Positions 1 to 11,005 are shown, counted from the stretch's first letter. The stretch is DNA of 64,000 nucleotides from Mycolicibacterium cosmeticum (GCF_000613185.1 NZ_CCBB010000001.1:248001-312000); one strand, 5' to 3'. The notes: a model not told the origin generated them from the sequence alone. Numbers and translations are program-made.

Positions 1-886
1 GGCTGGCCCGGTCCGCCGACGCCTCGGCCGAGGCTTGCTCTTCGGCCAGGGCCTGCAACCGGGCGGCGAGCACCACCATCGCGCGGGCCTTGTTCTGCAG
101 CTGGGAACGCTCGTTCTGGCAGGTGACGACGATGCCGGTGGGCAGGTGGGTGATCCGCACGGCCGAGTCGGTGGTGTTGACGCCCTGGCCGCCCTTGCCG
201 GATGACCGGTACACGTCGATGCGCAGATCGGATTCGTCGATCTGCACCTGCTCGACGTCTTCCGGTTCGGGGTACACCAGAACGCCCGCCGCCGAGGTGT
301 GCACCCGGCCCTGGGATTCGGTGACCGGCACCCGCTGCACGCGGTGCACGCCGCCTTCGAACTTCATCCGCGACCACACGCCGTCGGCGGAGTCGCCCTT
401 GCTGGCGATGGTGATGGTGGCGTCCTTGTAGCCGCCGAGATCCGACCACGTCTCGTCGAGCACCGTGACGGTCCAGCCATGCCGCTCGGCGTAGCGGATG
501 TACATGCGCGCGAGATCGGCGGCGAACAGCGCCGACTCCTCGCCGCCCTCGCCCGATTTCACCTCGAGCACGACATCGTCGGCGTCGTGCGGGTCGCGCG
601 GCGCGAGCAGGTCGACCAGGCGGGCGTCGAGTTCGGCCACCTGGGCTTCGAGTTCGGGCACCTCGGCGGCGAACGCCTCGTCCTCACCGGCCAGTTCGCG
701 GGCGGCTTCGAGATCGCCGCGGGCGGCCTCCAGCTTGCGGTGGGTCGACACGATCGGGGACAGCTGCGCGAATCGGCGTCCCACCCGCTTGGCGGCGACG
801 GGGTCGGCGTGCAGCGCCGGGTCGGAGAGCTGGCGTTCGAGGTCGGCATGCTCGGTCAGCAACGCCTCGATCGGTGATGCGGTCAT
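1..886 (-). CDS. prfA: Peptide chain release factor 1 (3' end outside window)
   Basis: Class I release factor that reads UAA and UAG in the ribosomal A site and triggers peptidyl-tRNA hydrolysis. The visible 295 residues start at ATG 886, preceded by a good Shine-Dalgarno (GGGAGG, 6 nt upstream). They contain the N-terminal coiled region, the acidic stretch [20 protein letters not shown], the RF1 anticodon-like tripeptide PVT within [16 protein letters not shown], and the catalytic GGQ loop ([17 protein letters not shown]). RF1 proteins have about 360 residues, so roughly 60 C-terminal residues lie beyond the left edge. rpmE lies just upstream in the same direction, as in M. tuberculosis (Rv1298-Rv1299). 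Identification is secure. Confidence 0.97.
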   Translation of the reverse strand, partial: MTASPIEALLTEHADLERQLSDPALHADPVAAKRVGRRFAQLSPIVSTHRKLEAARGDLEAARELAGEDEAFAAEVPELEAQVAELDARLVDLLAPRDPHDADDVVLEVKSGEGGEESALFAADLARMYIRYAERHGWTVTVLDETWSDLGGYKDATITIASKGDSADGVWSRMKFEGGVHRVQRVPVTESQGRVHTSAAGVLVYPEPEDVEQVQIDESDLRIDVYRSSGKGGQGVNTTDSAVRITHLPTGIVVTCQNERSQLQNKARAMVVLAARLQALAEEQASAEASADRAS

Positions 887-930
887 GAGTGACCTCCCTC
901 TGAACGGACCTGAACGGACCCGGAACGCAG

Positions 931-973
931 TTCGGCGCCCGGCCTGTCGCATGCGACAGGAACGGGCGCCGAA
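931..973 (-). terminator. Long nested hairpin between rpmE and prfA
   Basis: An 11-bp perfect outer stem (TTCGGCGCCCG at 931-941 with CGGGCGCCGAA at 963-973) encloses an 18-nt perfect palindrome at 943-960 built on CCTGTCGC. It begins 8 nt after the rpmE stop. No U-tract follows, which is common for mycobacterial intrinsic terminators. It probably ends or attenuates rpmE transcripts before prfA. Confidence 0.6.
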
Positions 974-980
974 GGGACAG

Positions 981-1211
981 CTAGTTGTCGGCAGCAGCCT
1001 TGGTGTTGCGCTTGCCGTACCGCTTCTCGAAGCGGGCCACGCGGCCGCCGCTGTCGAGGATCTTCTGCTTACCGGTGTAGAAGGGGTGGCACTGCGAGCA
1101 GACCTCGACCACGATGTGGCCGCTGTCCTTGGTGCTGCGCGTGGTGAAGGTGTTACCGCAGCCGCAGACCACGTTGGTCTCGACGTAGGTGGGGTGGATA
1201 CCCGATTTCAT
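981..1211 (-). CDS. rpmE: 50S ribosomal protein L31 (zinc-binding form)
   Basis: Component of the large ribosomal subunit. The 76-residue protein begins [10 protein letters not shown] and carries Cys16, Cys18, Cys38 and Cys41 (CGC and CSQC), the zinc-binding C+ type of L31. The reading frame extends five codons further upstream, but ATG 1211 is preferred because AGAGGAAA lies just before it and because L31 proteins start there. Order rpmE-prfA is conserved in mycobacteria. This is not the zinc-free paralogue induced under zinc starvation, because all four ligands are present. Confidence 0.97.
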   Translation of the reverse strand: MKSGIHPTYVETNVVCGCGNTFTTRSTKDSGHIVVEVCSQCHPFYTGKQKILDSGGRVARFEKRYGKRNTKAAADN

Positions 1212-1459
1212 GGTTTTCCTCTGCAATCGTTGGTCGCCGGGTCGTCCGCCCCTGACCTGGGGATGTACGGACGTGAACCGGAACCGAGGGTCAGCGGTCC
1301 ATTATGCCAGGTCAGCCGCCAACCGCGAAAACGTCCCGGGACGGGCCGGTATTCCCCCGCCGTGCGGGTGTCAGCGGTGAGGTGTCGGGGTAGCCGGAAG
1401 AGAAGCCCTAGAGAGAAGCCCATCGTCCGTCTCGACAGCGAATGCGAGAGGAGAGCCCG

Positions 1460-1630
1460 ATGGATGTGATGAAGAAGATGAGCCAGGGTGCGGTGGCCGC
1501 CGGGGTCGCGATCGCGGCGCTCGGGGCCGGTGTCTCCGCGGCGTGCCCGCCTCCCCCGCCACCGCCGGCGGACCAGCTGCCCCCGCCGCCCCCGCCGGGA
1601 CCGACGTTGCCGTCGGTCACCTACGGCTGA
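1460..1630 (+). CDS. Small exported proline-rich protein
   Basis: A 56-residue protein not assigned to a family. It has a basic N-terminus (MDVMKKMSQG), a hydrophobic segment of about 18 residues and a plausible signal-peptidase site after GVSA. The mature part would be only about 27 residues, with two runs of six or seven prolines and the ending PSVTYG. ATG 1460 is chosen over an earlier in-frame ATG because GAGAGGAGAG precedes it with good spacing. It is divergent from rpmE and overlaps the 3' end of the convergent acyl-CoA synthetase gene by 10 bp. The signal peptide and ribosome site support a real gene; function unknown. Confidence 0.6.
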   Translation: MDVMKKMSQGAVAAGVAIAALGAGVSAACPPPPPPPADQLPPPPPPGPTLPSVTYG

Positions 1631-3192
1631 TCGGTGTAGCCGGTGCCGTCCCGGCGCCAGATGATCCGGCCGGCCGGGTCGGCGCCCATCGCGACGAGTT
1701 CGCGCTTGAGGATCTTGTTGGTGGCGGTGCTGGGTAGGTCGTCGGCCAGCCACACGTAGCGCGGCCAGGCCTTCGGTGAGAGGTCGCGCTGAGCGGCGAG
1801 GAAGCCGGTGAACTCCTCGGTGGTCAGCTGCCCGCCGTCGTTGAGCACGATGGCCGCCATCACCTGGTCACCGACGAACTCGTCGGGCACCGGGTAGACG
1901 GCCACCCGGTTGATCGCGGGCAGGCGCAACAGGATTCGTTCAATGGGAGCGCTGGTCAGGTTCTCCCCGTCCACCCGTATCCAGTCCGCGGTGCGGCCGG
2001 CCAGGTAGATCCAGCCTTCGGCATCCCGGTAGGCCAGGTCGCCGGACCAGTAGATGCCGCCGCGCATCCGCTCTTGGGTGGCCGTGGTGTCGTTGTAATA
2101 GCCGCGGAACAGGCCGCTGCCGGCGGTGTTGACCAACTCTCCGGTCGCCTCGTCGGCGTTGAGCAGTGCGCCGGTGTCGTCGAAGCGGGCGATCGCGCAT
2201 TCCCGCCCGGTGTCCGGGTCGAAGATCGCCACCCCCGGGAAGCCCTTGCCGATCGAGCCGGGCGGGCAGTCCTCGGTGCGGGTGATGATCACGGCGGTCT
2301 CGGTGGAGCCGAACCCGTCCCACACCGTGCAGCCGAATCGGCGGCCGAACGCGTCGATATCGCGGTCGGCGGCCTCGTTGCCGAAGGCGACCCGCAGCGG
2401 GTTGTCGGCGTCGTCGGGACGTTCCGGGGTGGCCAGGATGTAGGCCAGCGGCTTGCCGACGTAGTTCATGTACGTCGCGCGGTAGCGGCGGATGTCGGCC
2501 AGGAAGCCGGACGCGGAGAATGTCGCGGGCGCCATCGCGGCCCCGGCGCCCAGCGCCACGCTCCATCCGGCGTAGACGGCGTTCGAATGGAACAGGGGCA
2601 TGGCCAGGTAGCAGGTGTCGTCCGGACCGAGTCCATAACGCTGCACCAGCGCGCTGCCGGCGAACAGCACCGTCGAATGCGGCACCTGCACGGCCTTGGG
2701 TTCACCGCTGGTGCCGGAGGTGAAGATCATCATGAAGGTGTCGTCGCCGGCGGCCTCGGTGTGTGGGGTCAGCTCCGGCGCGCGATCGAGCAGCCGTGTC
2801 CACTCCGGATCACCGACGTCGAACACCGTGACACCGGGCAGGTCGACACCGTCGAGCAGGGGGCGTTGTGCGGTATCGGTGAGCAGGAACTGGGCGTCCA
2901 CCTTGGCGATATCGCGGGCGAGTGCCGGTCCGCGGCGGGTGGTGTTGATGCCGCACAGCACGTATCCGCCGAGGGCGGCGGCGGCCAGGGCGGTGAGCAT
3001 GTCGGGGGTGTTGCCCATCAGCACGCCGACGTGCAGCGGCCGGGCCGGATCGGCCAGGCCGATGAGGACCGCGGCCTGCCGTGCGGCGTCGCCGATGTGG
3101 GCTCGCCACGTCCAGGTGCGGTCGCCGTACTTGATTGCGGCGGTGTCCTGGTCAGCGCGTTCGCGCAGCAACTGCTGGAGTGTGTCGGCCAC
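1621..3192 (-). CDS. fadD17: Acyl-CoA synthetase, FadD17-like
   Basis: ATP-dependent acyl-CoA ligase (adenylating superfamily) that would activate a fatty or steroid-derived acid to its CoA thioester. The 523 residues show the phosphate-binding loop FTSGTSGEPKAV (about 155-167), DGFGSTE, SGDLAYRD, the hinge region RTADWIRVDGEN, and near the C-terminus the catalytic-lysine motif NKILKREL. The overall sequence closely resembles M. tuberculosis FadD17, which lies elsewhere in that genome. The GTG start at 3192 has AGGGAG 7 nt upstream. It is divergent from a TetR gene, 133 bp away, which is probably its regulator. Substrate cannot be read from the sequence. Confidence 0.85.
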   Translation of the reverse strand: MADTLQQLLRERADQDTAAIKYGDRTWTWRAHIGDAARQAAVLIGLADPARPLHVGVLMGNTPDMLTALAAAALGGYVLCGINTTRRGPALARDIAKVDAQFLLTDTAQRPLLDGVDLPGVTVFDVGDPEWTRLLDRAPELTPHTEAAGDDTFMMIFTSGTSGEPKAVQVPHSTVLFAGSALVQRYGLGPDDTCYLAMPLFHSNAVYAGWSVALGAGAAMAPATFSASGFLADIRRYRATYMNYVGKPLAYILATPERPDDADNPLRVAFGNEAADRDIDAFGRRFGCTVWDGFGSTETAVIITRTEDCPPGSIGKGFPGVAIFDPDTGRECAIARFDDTGALLNADEATGELVNTAGSGLFRGYYNDTTATQERMRGGIYWSGDLAYRDAEGWIYLAGRTADWIRVDGENLTSAPIERILLRLPAINRVAVYPVPDEFVGDQVMAAIVLNDGGQLTTEEFTGFLAAQRDLSPKAWPRYVWLADDLPSTATNKILKRELVAMGADPAGRIIWRRDGTGYTDQP

Positions 3193-3325
3193 CGCTGACT
3201 CCCTGAACGCCGGTGAACAGTATTGAGAAAGTGTCTACCATGGCGGTGGCCGTGCACCACAGGGGCGGCGCCATTGGCACAATCAGTGCTGCCCACCCCG
3301 CACGTCGATCAGGAAGCCGGCACCT

Positions 3326-3952
3326 TTGACGAGCACGTCCAGCACCACCACCCCCCGTAGCGTTCGCGACCGGCTGATCGACGCCGCCGAAGTGTGTCTG
3401 CGCGCCAAGGGCATCAGGGCCACCACGGTCTCGGAGGTCGCCGAGGTCGCCGGGGTGTCCCGCGGTTGGCTGTACCGGCATTTCCCGGACAAGGTGACAC
3501 TGCTGGGCGCGGCGATCGTGCGGCTCAACGAGGCGTACTGGTCGGAGGCGCACGCGATGCTCGAGCAGATCGACAGCCTGGACCGTCGGATCGCGGCGGG
3601 CATCCGGCACGGCCATACCGCCTATGAGGACCCCGGCGCGATCTTGATGAAGCTGCGCATGGACGAACCCGAGGAGTTCGCCGCCTGCGCGGGGGCCGGG
3701 GTGCAGGGGCTGGTGCCCGACCTGGCCGCGTTCTGGAGCCGATACCTGGTCCATGCCAAGGAGACCGGCGAGATCCACGCAAACCTCGACGTGCCCGAGG
3801 CCGCGGAATGGGTGGCGCGGGCGCTGCTGTCGCTGGCCACCATGCCCGGCGAGCATCTGGATCCCGGTGATTACGACGCGGTGCTGACGCATGTGCGCCG
3901 CTACGTCATGCCGGGACTGACCAACGACCCCACAACGAGTTCGGCGCGCTGA
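3326..3952 (+). CDS. TetR-family transcriptional regulator
   Basis: A 208-residue one-component regulator. Residues about 12-58 form the TetR helix-turn-helix (RDRLIDAAEVCLRAKG, TTVSEVAEVAGVSRGWLYRHF, PDKVTLL); the rest is the ligand-binding and dimer domain. The TTG start is supported by AGGAAG 9 nt upstream. Divergent placement against the FadD17-like gene suggests that it represses that gene and itself and that the inducer is an acyl-CoA or related acid; this is inference. The stop codon lies inside a strong bidirectional hairpin shared with the convergent rho gene. Confidence 0.88.
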   Translation: MTSTSSTTTPRSVRDRLIDAAEVCLRAKGIRATTVSEVAEVAGVSRGWLYRHFPDKVTLLGAAIVRLNEAYWSEAHAMLEQIDSLDRRIAAGIRHGHTAYEDPGAILMKLRMDEPEEFAACAGAGVQGLVPDLAAFWSRYLVHAKETGEIHANLDVPEAAEWVARALLSLATMPGEHLDPGDYDAVLTHVRRYVMPGLTNDPTTSSAR

Positions 3953-3983
3953 CCCCCGGGTCAGCGGGGTTCAGCGCGCCGAA
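3940..3983. terminator. Bidirectional hairpin between TetR gene and rho
   Basis: A 13-bp perfect stem, TTCGGCGCGCTGA (3940-3952) with TCAGCGCGCCGAA (3971-3983), encloses a C4/G4 inner stem. The left arm contains the stop codon of the TetR gene, and the right arm ends 10 nt before the rho stop. Symmetry and position between convergent genes point to a two-way intrinsic terminator. Confidence 0.7.
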
Positions 3984-3992
3984 ACCACGCGA

Positions 3993-5945
3993 TCAGTCGT
4001 CGCCGTTGCTGCCCGGCGCGGTCTTGGAGACCTGGACCAGGAACTCGTAGTTGGTCTTGGTCTTGCGCAGCTGGCTCATCAGCAGGTCGATGGCCTGGTG
4101 GCTGTCCAGACCCGAGAGCACCCGGCGCAGCTTGTGCACGATCGCGAACTCGTCGGGACCCAGCAGCAGCTCGTCCTTACGGGTGCCGGACGGGTTGACG
4201 TCGACGGCCGGGAACACCCGGCGCTCGGCGATCTTGCGATCCAGCTTGAGCTCGGCGTTACCGGTGCCCTTGAACTCCTCGAAGATCACGGTGTCACCGG
4301 TGGAACCGGTCTCGACCATCGCGGTGGCGATGATGGTCAGCGAACCGCCGTGCTCGATATTGCGGGCGGCGCCGAGGAAACGCTTGGGCGGGTACAACGC
4401 GGTCGAGTCGACACCACCGGACAGGATGCGGCCCGACGCCGGCGAGGCGTTGTTGTAGGCGCGGCCCAGTCGGGTGATCGAGTCGAGCAGCACCACCACG
4501 TCCTTGCCCTGTTCCACCAGGCGCTTGGCGCGCTCGATGGCCAGTTCGGCGGCCTGGGTGTGGTCTGACGGCGGCCGGTCGAAGGTCGAGGCGATGACCT
4601 CACCCTTGACCGAGCGCTGCATGTCGGTGACCTCTTCGGGGCGCTCGTCGACGAGCACGACCATGAGGTGGCATTCCGGGTTGTTCTTGGTGATCGCGTT
4701 CGCGATGTCCTGCATGATCGTGGTCTTACCGGCCTTGGGCGGGGACACGATCAGCGCACGCTGACCCTTGCCGATCGGCATGATCAGGTCGATGACGCGG
4801 GTGGTCAGCTTCTCCGGAGCGGTCTCCAGACGCAGCCGCTGGTTCGGGTACAGCGGGGTGAGCTTGCCGAACTCCGGACGGTTCTTGGCCGCATCGACCG
4901 GGCCGCCGTTGACGGTGTCCAGGCGCACCAGCGGGTTGAACTTCTGCCGCGGGTTGTTGCCGCCGCCGTCGCCGTCGCGCGGAACCCGCACGGCACCGGT
5001 CACCGCGTCGCCGCGGCGCAGCCCGTTCTTGCGGACCATGTTCATCGAGACGTAGACGTCGTTCGGCCCGGCCAGGTAGCCCGAGGTGCGGACGAAGGCA
5101 TAGTTGTCCAGGACGTCGAGGATGCCGGCGACCGGCTGCACGACATCGTCCTCGCGCAGCTCGGTCTCGTTACCGCCGCCCTCACCGCCGCCGGTGCGTT
5201 CGCCGCGGCGCCTGCGATCCCGGAACCGGCGACCGCGGCGGCCCTGACGGCTGTCGTCATCGTCGCCACCGCTGTTGTCGCGGTTGTTCTCGCGGTTGCT
5301 GTTGTCGCGATTGCTGTTGCGGTTCTGCTGGCCGCCCTGCTGCTGGTCACCGCCGGTGTCGCCGGCGTTGTCCGGCTTCTCCTGCCTGTCCTGACCACCG
5401 GACTTCGCATCTTCGCGCGGCTTGTTGTCCTTGGCGTCCCTGGCCGGGGCGTCCTGCTTGGCCTCGACCTTGGATTCGGTCTTGGATTCGGCCTTGGCTT
5501 CGGGCTGGGCGTCGGCCTGGGGCGCGGCGCCGTCCTGCGCCGCGTCCTGGGTCACACCCGCCGGCGCGCCGGTGCCGCGGGAGGCGCCGCGGCGCTCACG
5601 CCGGGGCCGTTCGGCCTGCGCAGGGGCGTCGCCCGCCGCGGGGGCCGCTGAGACCTCGGTGGCCTGGGTGGCCTTCGGCTGCGCGACGGGCGCGTCACCA
5701 CCGCCGGCCTGGGCACGTACTTCCTTGATGGCAGAGATGAGTTCGCTCTTGCGCATGCCGGACGTGCCCTTGACACCGACCTCGCTGGCCAGTGCGCGCA
5801 GATCCGGGAGCAGCATCGACGTGAGCGAGCCGCCACGGCCACCGCGTGTGGCGCCCGTGCTGGGCGCATCGGTGGTTTCCACGACTACGGGCGGTGCGAC
5901 GGTCACGTCGCTGTCGCTCGTCGTGAAGAGGTCCGTATCAGTCAC
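3993..5945 (-). CDS. rho: Transcription termination factor Rho
   Basis: Hexameric RNA-dependent ATPase helicase that terminates transcription. The 650 residues begin with a Rho_N domain (SLTSMLLPDLRALASEVGVK, about 40-75). A long low-complexity insert of roughly 190 residues follows, first Ala/Pro/Glu/Lys-rich, then Asn/Arg/Asp-rich, as is typical of actinobacterial Rho. Next come the cold-shock RNA-binding fold (YVSMNMVRKNGLRRGD) and the ATPase core with Walker A PPKAGKTT, Walker B VVVLLDSITRLGRAYN and the Q/R-loop segment. GTG 5945 is the start, with AAAGGAAA 5-12 nt upstream. It is separated from thrB by 305 bp and so probably has its own promoter. Confidence 0.97.
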   Translation of the reverse strand: MTDTDLFTTSDSDVTVAPPVVVETTDAPSTGATRGGRGGSLTSMLLPDLRALASEVGVKGTSGMRKSELISAIKEVRAQAGGGDAPVAQPKATQATEVSAAPAAGDAPAQAERPRRERRGASRGTGAPAGVTQDAAQDGAAPQADAQPEAKAESKTESKVEAKQDAPARDAKDNKPREDAKSGGQDRQEKPDNAGDTGGDQQQGGQQNRNSNRDNSNRENNRDNSGGDDDDSRQGRRGRRFRDRRRRGERTGGGEGGGNETELREDDVVQPVAGILDVLDNYAFVRTSGYLAGPNDVYVSMNMVRKNGLRRGDAVTGAVRVPRDGDGGGNNPRQKFNPLVRLDTVNGGPVDAAKNRPEFGKLTPLYPNQRLRLETAPEKLTTRVIDLIMPIGKGQRALIVSPPKAGKTTIMQDIANAITKNNPECHLMVVLVDERPEEVTDMQRSVKGEVIASTFDRPPSDHTQAAELAIERAKRLVEQGKDVVVLLDSITRLGRAYNNASPASGRILSGGVDSTALYPPKRFLGAARNIEHGGSLTIIATAMVETGSTGDTVIFEEFKGTGNAELKLDRKIAERRVFPAVDVNPSGTRKDELLLGPDEFAIVHKLRRVLSGLDSHQAIDLLMSQLRKTKTNYEFLVQVSKTAPGSNGDD

Positions 5946-6250
5946 GGATTTCCTTTCTGTCCTCGCAGTCCATCCGGCGCGAGGGGTCCCCGAAGGTCAT
6001 GTGCAGTCAGCCGAATAGCCGATTGCGTTGTCTTCCACAGCGTCGCCGGTGCCAGTGCAACGGTGATCGCCGGGATTCGCCGTCATGCGGAGAACCGTCA
6101 GCCCAAGAGTGAAGCACGAGAAGATGAGGTAGTCGTCCTAGTGTCGGCGCAGGTAGAGACGCTGCGATTGCTGGACGACTGCGAGAATAACTCGCATCAC
6201 TGCGGGAAGCAAGGAACACCATGTTTCGCGTGTTAGTCCGGGGCACCGTC
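5946..6250 (-). other. Intergenic region, rho leader and thrB 3' region
   Basis: The 305 bp between thrB and rho contain no convincing coding frame. They hold the rho ribosome site, a probable long 5' leader for rho, and the short hairpin noted separately at 6180-6196. Long rho leaders are used for autogenous control in several bacteria; nothing more specific is visible here. Confidence 0.5.
6180..6196 (-). terminator. Hairpin downstream of thrB
   Basis: TGCGAG-AATAA-CTCGCA forms a 6-bp stem with a 5-nt loop, 55 nt past the thrB stop. No U-tract follows. It may end the argS-to-thrB operon, but the stem is short. Confidence 0.35.
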
Positions 6251-7204
<954 letters not shown>

Positions 7205-7215
7205 TTATCCGCTCG

Positions 7216-8286
7216 TCAGCCCAGGCCGAGCTTCTCGACGACGGCGATCGGGTCGACCGGCACCGGGGTGACCGGCGGCATGCCCTTGAGCGCGGTGTCG
7301 GGGTCCTTGAGGCCGTTGCCGGTGACCGTGCACACCACGGTGGACCCGCGCTTGACCCAACCGTCCTCGATCGACTTGAGCAGGCCGGCGATGCTGGCCG
7401 CCGACGCCGGTTCGACGAACACCCCCTCGGCGCGGGCCACCAGGTGATACGCCGCCAGGATCTCCTCGTCGGTGGCCGCCAGGAAGCGGCCGCCGGACTG
7501 CTGTTGGGCTTCCACGGCCGAATGCCACGATGCGGGCGAGCCGATCCGGATGGCGGTGGCGATCGTCTCGGGGTGGCTGACCGGCTGGCCGGTCACCAGC
7601 GGCGCGGCGCCGGCGGCCTGGGTGCCCAGCATCCGCGGCAGCCGGTCGCTGACGCCGTCGCGGTGGTACTCGGAGTAGCCGCGCCAGTAGGCGGTGATGT
7701 TGCCGGCGTTGCCGACGGGCAGGGAGTGCACGTCGGGTGCGGTGCCCAGCGCGTCGACGATTTCGAAGGCGGCGGTCTTCTGGCCCTCGATGCGCACCGG
7801 GTTGACCGAGTTCACCAGGGCGATGGTCGGGAAGTCCGCGGTCAGCTTGCGGGCCAGTTCCAGGCAGTCGTCGAAGTTGCCGTCGACCTGAATGATCTTG
7901 GCGCCGTGCATGACTGCCTGGGCCAGCTTGCCCATGGCGATCTTGCCCTCGGGCACCAGCACCGCGCAGGTGATACCGGCGCGCGCGGCATAGGCGGCGG
8001 CCGAGGCCGAGGTGTTACCCGTCGACGCGCACAGCACCGCCTTCTGTCCACGGGCCAACGCATCGCTGACGGCCATGGTCATGCCGCGGTCCTTGAAGGA
8101 ACCGGTCGGGTTCAGGCCTTCGACCTTCAGGTGCACGGTGCAGCCGGTCTGCTCGGACAGCCGCTTGGCGTGGATCAGCGGGGTGCCACCCTCCAGCAGG
8201 GTGACCGGCGTCCACTCGTCGGTGACCGGCAGCCGATCCCGGTAGGCGGCGATCAGGCCGGGCCACGGGGTATGCACGGGTGACAT
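7216..8286 (-). CDS. thrC: Threonine synthase
   Basis: PLP-dependent enzyme converting O-phospho-L-homoserine to L-threonine. The 356 residues carry the PLP-lysine motif [16 protein letters not shown] (Lys65), the phosphate loop [15 protein letters not shown], and the substrate region [13 protein letters not shown]. It lacks the long N-terminal extension of plant and yeast enzymes and is the standard actinobacterial length. Its ATG overlaps the hom stop codon by one base (TAATG), showing translational coupling. Confidence 0.97.
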   Translation of the reverse strand: MSPVHTPWPGLIAAYRDRLPVTDEWTPVTLLEGGTPLIHAKRLSEQTGCTVHLKVEGLNPTGSFKDRGMTMAVSDALARGQKAVLCASTGNTSASAAAYAARAGITCAVLVPEGKIAMGKLAQAVMHGAKIIQVDGNFDDCLELARKLTADFPTIALVNSVNPVRIEGQKTAAFEIVDALGTAPDVHSLPVGNAGNITAYWRGYSEYHRDGVSDRLPRMLGTQAAGAAPLVTGQPVSHPETIATAIRIGSPASWHSAVEAQQQSGGRFLAATDEEILAAYHLVARAEGVFVEPASAASIAGLLKSIEDGWVKRGSTVVCTVTGNGLKDPDTALKGMPPVTPVPVDPIAVVEKLGLG

Positions 8287-9611
8287 TATTCTGCGGTTCC
8301 TTCCAGGCGCAGCACGCTGTTGATGCTCTCGACAGCCTCGTGATCGGCCAGGGCCGCAACGGTTTCCGACAGCGCGGCGTCGGTGGCCTTGTGCGTGACG
8401 ACGACGATGCGGGCCCCGGCGCGCTGCCCTTCTTCATCGATGGTGCCCTCCTGGCGCACCTCGGCGATGCTGACCTCGCGCTTGCCGAACTCGGCGGCCA
8501 CCGAGGACAGCACACCGGGCTTGTCGGCGACGTTCATGCTGACGTAGTAGCGGGTCGGGATGAAGCCGATGGGCGCGATGGGCAGCTGTGCGTACTTCGA
8601 TTCGCGCGGGCCGCGCCCGCCCTGCACCCGGTTGCGCGCAGCCATCACGACATCACCCATCACCGCCGAGGCGGTCGGTGCGCCGCCCGCGCCCTGGCCG
8701 TAGAACATCAGCCGGCCGGCCGCCTCGGCCTCGACGACCACGGCGTTGAACGCGCCGTTGACGGTGGCCAGCGGATGCTCCAGCGGCACCAGCGCGGGAT
8801 ACACCCGCGCCGAAACTCGCTGTTGGCCTTCGTCGTTGGTCAGCCGTTCGCAGATGGCCAGCAGCTTGATATTGCAGCCGAGCGCCTTGGCCGACTCGAA
8901 GTCGGCGGCGCTGACCGTGGTGATGCCCTCGCGGTACACGTCGTCGGCGGTCACCCGGGTGTGGAAGGCGATCGAGGCCAGGATGGCGGCCTTGGCGGCG
9001 GCGTCGTAGCCCTCGACGTCGGCGGTCGGGTCGGCCTCGGCGTAGCCGAGTGCGCTGGCGTCGGCCAGCGCGCTGGCGTAGTCGGCGCCGGTGTCGTTCA
9101 TGGCCGACAGGATGTAGTTCGTGGTGCCGTTGACGATGCCGGCCACCCGGCACACCGTGTCACCGGCCAGCGACTGGGTCAACGGGCGGATCACCGGAAT
9201 GGCCCCGGCCACCGCCGCTTCGAAATACAGGTCGACGCGGGCCTTTTCGGCAGCCTGGGCGAGCTCGCCGGTGGACTGGGCCATCAGCGCCTTGTTCGCG
9301 GTGACAACGGACTTGCCGGTTTCCAGCGCCTTCAGGATGGCCTTGCGAGCCGGTTTCACCGGGCCCATCAGCTCCACCACGATGTCGACGTCATCGCGGG
9401 AAACCAGGGCGTCGACGTCGTCGGTGAGCAACTCGACGGGGACACCGCGGTCGGCCGAGACCTTGCGCACCCCGACGCCGCGCAGTTCCAGCGGGGCGCC
9501 GATGCGGGCGGCCAGGTCGGCGGCGCTGTCGTTGATGATGCGCACCACCTCGGTGCCCACATTGCCCAACCCCAACACCGCTACGCCGATGGGCTTGTCT
9601 TTCTTGCTCAT
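8286..9611 (-). CDS. hom: Homoserine dehydrogenase
   Basis: NAD(P)H-dependent reduction of aspartate semialdehyde to homoserine, the branch point toward threonine and methionine. The 441 residues have a Rossmann motif near the N-terminus ([17 protein letters not shown]), the catalytic core with ANKALMAQ and [14 protein letters not shown], and a C-terminal ACT domain (about 355-430, [22 protein letters not shown]) that gives threonine feedback inhibition in this family. It is not fused to aspartokinase. It overlaps lysA by 4 bp (ATGA) upstream and thrC by 1 bp downstream. M. tuberculosis calls it thrA (Rv1294). Confidence 0.97.
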   Translation of the reverse strand: MSKKDKPIGVAVLGLGNVGTEVVRIINDSAADLAARIGAPLELRGVGVRKVSADRGVPVELLTDDVDALVSRDDVDIVVELMGPVKPARKAILKALETGKSVVTANKALMAQSTGELAQAAEKARVDLYFEAAVAGAIPVIRPLTQSLAGDTVCRVAGIVNGTTNYILSAMNDTGADYASALADASALGYAEADPTADVEGYDAAAKAAILASIAFHTRVTADDVYREGITTVSAADFESAKALGCNIKLLAICERLTNDEGQQRVSARVYPALVPLEHPLATVNGAFNAVVVEAEAAGRLMFYGQGAGGAPTASAVMGDVVMAARNRVQGGRGPRESKYAQLPIAPIGFIPTRYYVSMNVADKPGVLSSVAAEFGKREVSIAEVRQEGTIDEEGQRAGARIVVVTHKATDAALSETVAALADHEAVESINSVLRLEGTAE

Positions 9612-11005
9612 TGGCCGCTCACCTCCAAACTCAGTAGGTCGTCGACGTTCTCTCGTCGAAGAATCAGCCGGGCCTTGCCGTCCCGGACGGCGACCACGGC
9701 AGGCCGCGTCAGCAGGTTGTACCGGCTCGACATCGAATAGCAGTAGGCGCCGGTGGCGGCGACTGCCAGCAGGTCGCCGGGGCTCAGATCATCGGACACC
9801 CAGGTGTCGCGCACGATGATATCGCCGCTCTCGCAGTGCTTTCCGACGATACGGGCCAGGGTGGCCGGGGCATCGCTGACCCGCGACACCAGCCGGGCGT
9901 CGTATTCGGCGTCGTAGAGCGCCGGGCGGATGTTGTCGCTCATACCGCCATCCACGCTGACGTAGCGGCGCTGCGCGGTCGCGCTGATCGCCACGTCCTT
10001 GACGGTGCCGACCTCGTAGAGGGTGATGGTGCCCGGACCGGCGATGGCGCGGCCCGGTTCCACCACGAGCTTGGGTGTGGGCAGACCGACGGCGGCCGAT
10101 TCGTTGCGCACGATGGCCTTGAGTTTGTCGGCCAGTTCCTGCATCGGCGGCGGATCGTCGGCCGGGACGTACGAAATGCCCAGTCCCCCACCGAGGTCGA
10201 TGATCGAGATCTGGGCGGTCTTGTCGACACCGAACTCGGCCACCACGTCGCGTAGCAGGCCGATGACACGACGGGCGGCCACCTCGAAACCGGCGACGTC
10301 GAATATCTGCGAACCGACGTGACAGTGCAGGCCGACCAGGCGCAGGTTGTCGGTGGCGAAGACCTTGCGCACCGCGTCCATGGCGGCGCCGCTGGCCAGC
10401 GACAGCCCGAATTTCTGGTCCTCGTGGGCGGTGGAGATGAACTCGTGGGTGTGCGCCTCCACGCCGGGGGTGACCCGCACCAGGACGTCCTGGACGATGC
10501 CGGCCGCGCCGGCGATGGCGTCCAGGCGTTCGATCTCGATCTCGGAGTCCAGCACGATGTGCCCGACGCCGGCCTGCACCGCCGTGGTGAGTTCGTCGAC
10601 CGACTTGTTGTTGCCGTGCACAGTGATTCGCTCGGGCGGGAAGTCGGCGTGCAGGGCCACGGCCAGTTCGCCGCCGGTGGCCACGTCCAGCGACAGTCCC
10701 TCGGCGTTGACCCAGCGGGCGATCTCGGTGCACAGGAACGCCTTGGACGCGTAGTGCACGTACTGACCGCCGCCGAACGCCGCGGCGATATCGCGGCAGC
10801 GCGACCTGAAATCGTCCTCGTCGATGACGAACAGCGGGGTGCCGAACTGGGCGGCCAGCTCGGTGACCGAAACCCCGGCGATCGACACCACCCCGTCGTC
10901 GCCGCGAATCAGGTTGCGCGGCCACACATTCGGGGCAAGGAGCAGGATCTCGTCGGGTGTCTGCGGTTGGGCCGGCACTGCGGTGGCCGCGGTCTGGGTG
11001 CTCAC
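9608..11005 (-). CDS. lysA: Diaminopimelate decarboxylase
   Basis: PLP enzyme of fold type III that decarboxylates meso-diaminopimelate to L-lysine. Within 465 residues are the PLP lysine motif [15 protein letters not shown] (Lys near 88), the HGNNKS segment, the glycine-rich phosphate motif [21 protein letters not shown], and the C-terminal [12 protein letters not shown] with the catalytic cysteine donated across the dimer. The GTG start overlaps the argS stop by 4 bp (GTGA); an alternative start would remove up to about 20 N-terminal residues compared with M. tuberculosis LysA (447 residues). Confidence 0.96.
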   Translation of the reverse strand: MSTQTAATAVPAQPQTPDEILLLAPNVWPRNLIRGDDGVVSIAGVSVTELAAQFGTPLFVIDEDDFRSRCRDIAAAFGGGQYVHYASKAFLCTEIARWVNAEGLSLDVATGGELAVALHADFPPERITVHGNNKSVDELTTAVQAGVGHIVLDSEIEIERLDAIAGAAGIVQDVLVRVTPGVEAHTHEFISTAHEDQKFGLSLASGAAMDAVRKVFATDNLRLVGLHCHVGSQIFDVAGFEVAARRVIGLLRDVVAEFGVDKTAQISIIDLGGGLGISYVPADDPPPMQELADKLKAIVRNESAAVGLPTPKLVVEPGRAIAGPGTITLYEVGTVKDVAISATAQRRYVSVDGGMSDNIRPALYDAEYDARLVSRVSDAPATLARIVGKHCESGDIIVRDTWVSDDLSPGDLLAVAATGAYCYSMSSRYNLLTRPAVVAVRDGKARLILRRENVDDLLSLEVSGQ

